A stretch of 40,943 bases of DNA from Anaerolineae bacterium (GTDB taxonomy: Bacteria; Chloroflexota; Anaerolineae; Aggregatilineales; Phototrophicaceae), in assembly GCA_022824365.1 (NCBI GenBank), contig JAJEAA010000033.1, positions 1 through 40,943 on the forward strand. Reading direction: 5' to 3'. The notes beneath the pieces were generated by a model. The model did not search any database. It had not been told where the DNA came from and saw only the letters and a list, made by a program, of their open reading frames with translations. Below, in pieces: positions 39,868 to 40,943 of the stretch. The stretch's first letter is position 1. Every line of letters begins with the position of its first letter. The translations under genes and the position numbers were made by a program.

Positions 39868-40772
39868 CCCTCATCGCAAATCAAGCCAAGCAGCGGCTGG
39901 ACAAGTTCCTGCTGGCGCATCTGCCCGGCTATTCGCGGACGCAGGCGCAGGCGCTTATCCGCGACGGGCATGTGCTCGTTGACGGCGCCGCCCAGAAGAG
40001 CGGCTATCGCTTCAAAGGCGGCGAGTGGGTCAGCGTTCGCATCCCGCCGCGAGAAGACAGCGCGATTGAGCCGGAGGACATCCCGCTTGACATCATCTAC
40101 GAGGACGAGCGGCTCGCGGTCATCGACAAGGCGGCGGGCATGGTGGTTCATCCGGGACCGGGCAACGAAACGGGCACGCTGGTCAACGCCCTGCTGGCGC
40201 GCTACCCGGAACTGGAGGATATGATGGATGATCCGCAGACGCAGGACCGGCTGGGCATTGTGCATCGGCTCGACCGCGGCACGAGCGGCTTGCTTGTGAT
40301 TGCGCGGGACAAAGCGACCCTGCTGGGGCTGATGGAGCAGTTTCAGGCGCGGACGGTGGACAAGGTCTACCTGGCGCTTTTGGAGAAGCGGCCCGCGTCC
40401 AACACAGGATTGATTGATGCGCCCATCGCGCGCGATCCGCGGCAGCGCAAACGCATGGCGGTCCGGCGGGATGGCAAGCCGGCGCAGACTGAGTTCAAGG
40501 TGCTGGATGATGATTTTCAGGGCGACCGGGCGCTGGTGAAGTTGAAGCTCTTGACCGGGCGGACGCATCAGATTCGCGCGCACCTGGCCTTCATCGGCTG
40601 TCCGGTGGTGGGGGATGCGGTCTATGGGCGCAGGAAGCAACGGGTGCGGATGAAGCGGCAGTTCTTGCACGCGCATGAGCTGGCATTTGAGCATCCGGCG
40701 AGTGGTGAGCGGATGAGTTTTGTGAGCGAGTTGCCGGTGGGCTTGCGGAGTGTGATGGAGAAGCTGCGTTAG
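39849..40772 (+). CDS. rluD: RluD family 23S rRNA pseudouridine synthase
   Basis: 307 residues. An N-terminal S4 RNA-binding domain (RLDKFLLAHLPGYSRTQAQA, then IRDGHVLVDG) is followed by the catalytic domain with VIDKAAGMVVHPG, GIVHRLDRGTSGLLVIARD (HRLDRxTSG with the catalytic Asp), VDKVYLAL and LLTGRTHQIRAHLA. GTG start at 39849, inside the end of the HNH gene. It probably modifies helix 69 or a related site of 23S rRNA, so a nuclease gene is wedged against a core translation gene. Confidence 0.92.
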   Translation: MPEQSLTLIANQAKQRLDKFLLAHLPGYSRTQAQALIRDGHVLVDGAAQKSGYRFKGGEWVSVRIPPREDSAIEPEDIPLDIIYEDERLAVIDKAAGMVVHPGPGNETGTLVNALLARYPELEDMMDDPQTQDRLGIVHRLDRGTSGLLVIARDKATLLGLMEQFQARTVDKVYLALLEKRPASNTGLIDAPIARDPRQRKRMAVRRDGKPAQTEFKVLDDDFQGDRALVKLKLLTGRTHQIRAHLAFIGCPVVGDAVYGRRKQRVRMKRQFLHAHELAFEHPASGERMSFVSELPVGLRSVMEKLR

Positions 40773-40787
40773 GGGTTTGGGGATTCA

Positions 40788-40943
40788 CCACAGAGGCACA
40801 GAAGTAAACGCAAGCAAGTCATGCAACAATCAGAAGGATAGTGTAGGGGCGAGTCTTGAGTCGCCCAAATGCAAAATGACGATGTAACGGGCGATCCAAG
40901 GATCGCCCCTACAGATTTCGAAAATGAGAATCGCCGTCCTTTT
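40788..40943. repeat. D repeat plus MITE-like element, cut by the window edge
   Basis: TTCACCACAGAGGCACAGA (from 40788) is directly followed at 40803 by the inverted near-identical copy of 8258-8394: end AGTAAACGCAAGCAAG, C hairpins at 40842-40866 and 40888-40913. Here both hairpins are intact, unlike the 8331-8355 copy. The second end lies outside the window. Confidence 0.85.

Overview
The window is a high-GC bacterial chromosome segment with no rRNA, tRNA, CRISPR array, transposase or phage genes. Gene content and style suggest an Anaerolineae-like Chloroflexota genome. The hints are a classical menaquinone (men) pathway, TTG/GTG starts, a FAD-less molybdenum hydroxylase, a DUF2277 protein, and gene junctions crowded with small palindromic repeats. 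The assignment is an inference with low-to-moderate confidence.

Layout. 0-5 kb: menC (minus) is divergent from an M81/MlrC-type peptidase; a PLP-dependent cysteine-synthase-like gene and an RpiR-type regulator form an operon. 5-6.7 kb: a self-regulated TetR gene, then a GxxExxY-family gene inside a repeat-bounded cassette. 6.8-13.6 kb: menF-menD-menB-menE-menH, all on the plus strand. With menC this gives chorismate to DHNA-CoA; menA, menG and a DHNA-CoA thioesterase are not here. 13.6-18.5 kb (minus): an APH-like kinase, a Wzt/Wzm polysaccharide exporter pair and a PlsC-like acyltransferase. 18.7-19.4 kb: a DUF4230 membrane protein. 19.5-24.6 kb (minus): a complete BMP/Nup-type nucleoside ABC importer, divergent from a fused 2Fe-2S/molybdopterin hydroxylase (25.0-27.9 kb). 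This pairing suggests purine or nucleoside uptake plus oxidation. HicAB follows the hydroxylase directly. 28.5-30.5 kb: a Uma2-family gene and about 1.4 kb of repeats. 30.5-40.8 kb: a sulfatase, a secreted Ig-like/PPC protein, holB, a minus-strand run (galE, metallophosphoesterase, DUF2277, MDR oxidoreductase), a 48-residue membrane protein, and a small protein/HNH/rluD cluster.

The most unusual feature is the repeat ecology. At least four modules recur. D is a 19-bp sequence, TCACCACAGAGGCRCAGAG. C is a TGTAGGGGCGA...TCGCCC hairpin with covarying centres. A is a hairpin followed by G-tracts able to form a G-quadruplex. B is a CCCCCC...GGGGGG palindrome with a G-rich tail. D copies lie in inverted orientation on both sides of the GxxExxY gene (a predicted PD-(D/E)XK nuclease) and of a second, broken GxxExxY gene, so they look like ends of a mobile cassette. 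MITE-like elements carrying C hairpins sit exactly inside D and are flanked by 8-10 bp direct repeats. A and B palindromes are inserted in frame in the molybdenum hydroxylase (46 and 34 extra codons), and B also lies in the 3' end of a permease gene, much like protein-embedded palindromic elements known from Rickettsia.

All product calls come from reading motifs by eye; no database search was run.
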